Origin: Clostridia bacterium
Lineage (GTDB): Bacteria; Bacillota; Clostridia; Christensenellales; Borkfalkiaceae
Direction: 5' to 3'
Assembly (NCBI GenBank): GCA_017468085.1
Contig: JAFUJR010000027.1
Span: 62,001-126,000 of the forward strand
Length of the DNA: 64,000 bases
Positions 62,181-64,000 of the stretch are shown here, in pieces. Below the pieces are notes generated by a model. It was given only the letters and a program-made list of their open reading frames with translations, searched no databases and was not told the DNA's origin. A program made the position numbers and the translations under genes. Position 1 is the first letter of the stretch; each line of letters begins with the position of its first letter.

Positions 62181-63455
62181 ATGAACGTTTTGGTGATAGG
62201 AAACGGTGGCAGAGAGCACGCAGTCGTGCGCGCCCTCAAAAATTCCCCGAAGGTGGATAAAATTTACGCTATGAAAGGCAACGCGGGCATTGCGGAGCTT
62301 GCCGAGCTTGTAAACGTTGATTATTGCGACGTCAAGGCGGTTGGCGATTGGGTGGATAAAAAAGGGGACGTTGATTTTACCGTCGTAACCCCTGACGACC
62401 CGCTCGCTTTGGGACTTGTAGACGAATTGGAAAGCCGCGGACACCGCGCATTCGGTCCGCGCAAAAACGCGGCGATTATCGAGGCGAGTAAAGCGTTTTC
62501 CAAAGAATTGATGAAAAAATACGGTATTCCCACGGCTAAATACGAAACCTTTAACGATTATGAAAAGGCGGCGGCATATATCGAAACTTGTCCTATCCCC
62601 GTCGTTTTAAAGGCGGACGGACTTGCGCTTGGCAAGGGGGTGCTTATTTGCAAAACGCGTGAGGAAGCGCGCGAGGGCATTAAAGAAATGATGCTCGAAA
62701 GTAAATTCGGCGCGGCGGGCAATACGGTTGTTGTGGAAGAATTTTTGGAAGGTCCTGAGGTTTCTTGTTTGGCTTTCACGGACGGAAAGACGATGGTTCC
62801 GATGATTACAAGCTGCGACCATAAGCGCGCAAAAGACCACGATGAGGGTTTAAATACGGGCGGTATGGGTACGTTTTCTCCTGCTCCTTTCTTTGGCGAA
62901 AATTCCGCAAAAGAGGTTATGGAAAAGATAATGCTCCCTACCATGTATGCGATGAACGCCGAAGGCAGAACTTTCAAGGGCGTCTTGTATTTCGGGCTTA
63001 TGAAGACGAAAGACGGGTATAAGGTCATTGAATATAACTCCCGCTTTGGCGATCCGGAAACGCAGGTTATCCTGCCTATGCTCAAAACCGACCTTATGGA
63101 AATTTTCGAGGCAATCGTGGACGGGCGCCTTTCCGAAATTAAGGTTGAATGGGAGGAGGGCGCGTGCGTGTGCCTTGTGCTCGCAAGCGGCGGTTATCCC
63201 GAAAAATATGAAAAAGGTAAAGCTATCGCCTTTGGGGATTTGGACGAAGATATCGTTATCTATCACGCGGGCACGGCTTTGAAGGACGGACAGCTTGTTA
63301 CGAGCGGCGGCAGAGTGCTCGGCGTCGTAGCAAAAGGCGCGGACGTCGAGGCGGCTCGTCAAAAAGTTTATAAAAACGCACAAAAAATTCATTTTGACGG
63401 CATGTATTACCGTAGCGATATCGGGGTAAAATATCGCGACGTGCAAAGAGATTGA
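62181..63455 (+). CDS. purD: Phosphoribosylamine-glycine ligase
   Basis: This 424-aa ATP-grasp enzyme begins MNVLVIGNGGREHA and has VVLKADGLALGKGV, SCDHKRAKDHDEGLNTGGMG and EYNSRFGDPETQ in the standard order and at the standard length. It makes GAR from phosphoribosylamine and glycine. purL follows after 9 bases. Confidence 0.97.
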   Translation: MNVLVIGNGGREHAVVRALKNSPKVDKIYAMKGNAGIAELAELVNVDYCDVKAVGDWVDKKGDVDFTVVTPDDPLALGLVDELESRGHRAFGPRKNAAIIEASKAFSKELMKKYGIPTAKYETFNDYEKAAAYIETCPIPVVLKADGLALGKGVLICKTREEAREGIKEMMLESKFGAAGNTVVVEEFLEGPEVSCLAFTDGKTMVPMITSCDHKRAKDHDEGLNTGGMGTFSPAPFFGENSAKEVMEKIMLPTMYAMNAEGRTFKGVLYFGLMKTKDGYKVIEYNSRFGDPETQVILPMLKTDLMEIFEAIVDGRLSEIKVEWEEGACVCLVLASGGYPEKYEKGKAIAFGDLDEDIVIYHAGTALKDGQLVTSGGRVLGVVAKGADVEAARQKVYKNAQKIHFDGMYYRSDIGVKYRDVQRD

Positions 63456-63464
63456 GGGTTAATT

Positions 63465-64000
63465 ATGATTTACAGAATTTATGTAGAAAAGAAAGACAAC
63501 GTACAAGCAAAAGCGGAGGCGGCAAACGTTAAAACGCTGCTCAATATCGTACCCGAGGATTTTCGTTTAGTCCTTCGTTACGACGTGGAGGGGATCAGCG
63601 AATCGGAATTTAAAGACGCAATCGGCACGGTATTTTCCGAACCGCCCGTCGACAACGTCTATTTGGAAAACTTGGAAATTCCCGAGGGGTATAAATCTTT
63701 TGTCGTTAGCTATTTGACGGGGCAATACGATCAACGCGCGGATAGTGCGGCGCAATGCGTACAACTCCTCACCCAAAAAACCCGCCCCAACATTAAGTGT
63801 GCAAGGGTGTACTTGGTAAAGGGCGTTACGGACGAGGAATTCGCCGCGATCCAAAAACATATCATCAACCCCGTAGAAAGCGAGGAAGTCAGCGCGGAAA
63901 AACCCGAAAAGCTTACGCGCGAGAGCGTAGCGGGCGCGCCCGTAGAATCCGTCGACGGATTTATCCAAATGAGCGACGAAGAAATTGCGGCGTATCATAA
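63465..64000 (+). CDS. purL: Phosphoribosylformylglycinamidine synthase, N-terminal part (runs off window)
   Basis: ATG 63465, nine bases after purD with GAGGG upstream, opens a frame that is still open at the window end (~178 residues seen). It starts MIYRIYVEKKDNVQAKAE, with LLNIVPEDFRLVLRYDVEGIS and FVVSYLTGQYDQRADSAAQC and the late SVAGAPVESVDGFIQMS. This is the start of the clostridial single-chain PurL (~1200 residues), whose first domain is PurS-like and whose last carries the glutaminase. It makes FGAM using glutamine and ATP. Confidence 0.88.
   Translation, partial: MIYRIYVEKKDNVQAKAEAANVKTLLNIVPEDFRLVLRYDVEGISESEFKDAIGTVFSEPPVDNVYLENLEIPEGYKSFVVSYLTGQYDQRADSAAQCVQLLTQKTRPNIKCARVYLVKGVTDEEFAAIQKHIINPVESEEVSAEKPEKLTRESVAGAPVESVDGFIQMSDEEIAAYH

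Overview
The window reads as one contiguous stretch of a low-to-mid GC Bacillota (Clostridia) chromosome. The evidence is lipoprotein-type ABC solute receptors, AGGAGG-type ribosome binding sites, consensus TTGACA/TATAAT promoters, a trimeric NAD-linked [FeFe] hydrogenase (anaerobic fermenter), InlB/Flg_new-type surface repeats, and a clostridial-type single-chain PurL. The large secreted carbohydrate-related proteins and the solute receptor/permease sets without their own ATPase suggest an uncultured gut clostridium. I would guess Christensenellales-like, but that is inference. I see no tRNA, rRNA, CRISPR array, phage or insertion sequence.

Layout. 1-20 kb is a polysaccharide-utilisation type locus: the end of a Gfo/Idh/MocA oxidoreductase, a membrane-anchored surface protein, a lipoprotein with an (alpha/alpha)-barrel hydrolase-like domain, a sugar ABC receptor with two permeases, two more large secreted repeat proteins (892 and 2206 aa; the second carries a relative of the 822-aa lipoprotein at its C terminus), a 40-aa peptide and an MFS transporter. 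20-28 kb holds two AraC regulators, a GH4 glycosidase, and a four-gene operon of creatinase-like M24 protein, ASRT-family protein, creatininase-family amidohydrolase and a putative TIM-barrel hydrolase. 28-35 kb holds a small zinc-ribbon membrane protein, a heterodimeric ABC exporter and a TldD/TldE pair. 35-45 kb is an Opp/Dpp-type ABC importer in which almost every subunit carries an unusual extra domain.

45-52 kb has a second 38-aa peptide of the same family as the first, directly in front of a 2030-aa secreted repeat protein. 52-56 kb is the hydrogenase operon. 56-58 kb has two esterase-like hydrolases on the minus strand. 58-64 kb is a purine operon (purE-purF-purM-purN-small membrane protein-purD-purL, running off the end), preceded by a strong promoter and a leader that folds like a 6S RNA.

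Most interesting: (i) four giant secreted proteins in two loci share one unassigned domain, recognisable by an NG-x-S motif followed later by a KAGF-type motif, in arrays with a period of about 220-230 residues; (ii) both array loci also encode a tiny peptide of one family, a candidate undescribed surface/peptide system; (iii) the only PurF here lacks the N-terminal cysteine nucleophile; (iv) a 6S-like RNA in front of purE; (v) an Opp transporter with large insertions in OppC, OppD and OppF; (vi) a creatinase-like/ASRT/creatininase operon with no obvious sugar or photoreceptor partner.
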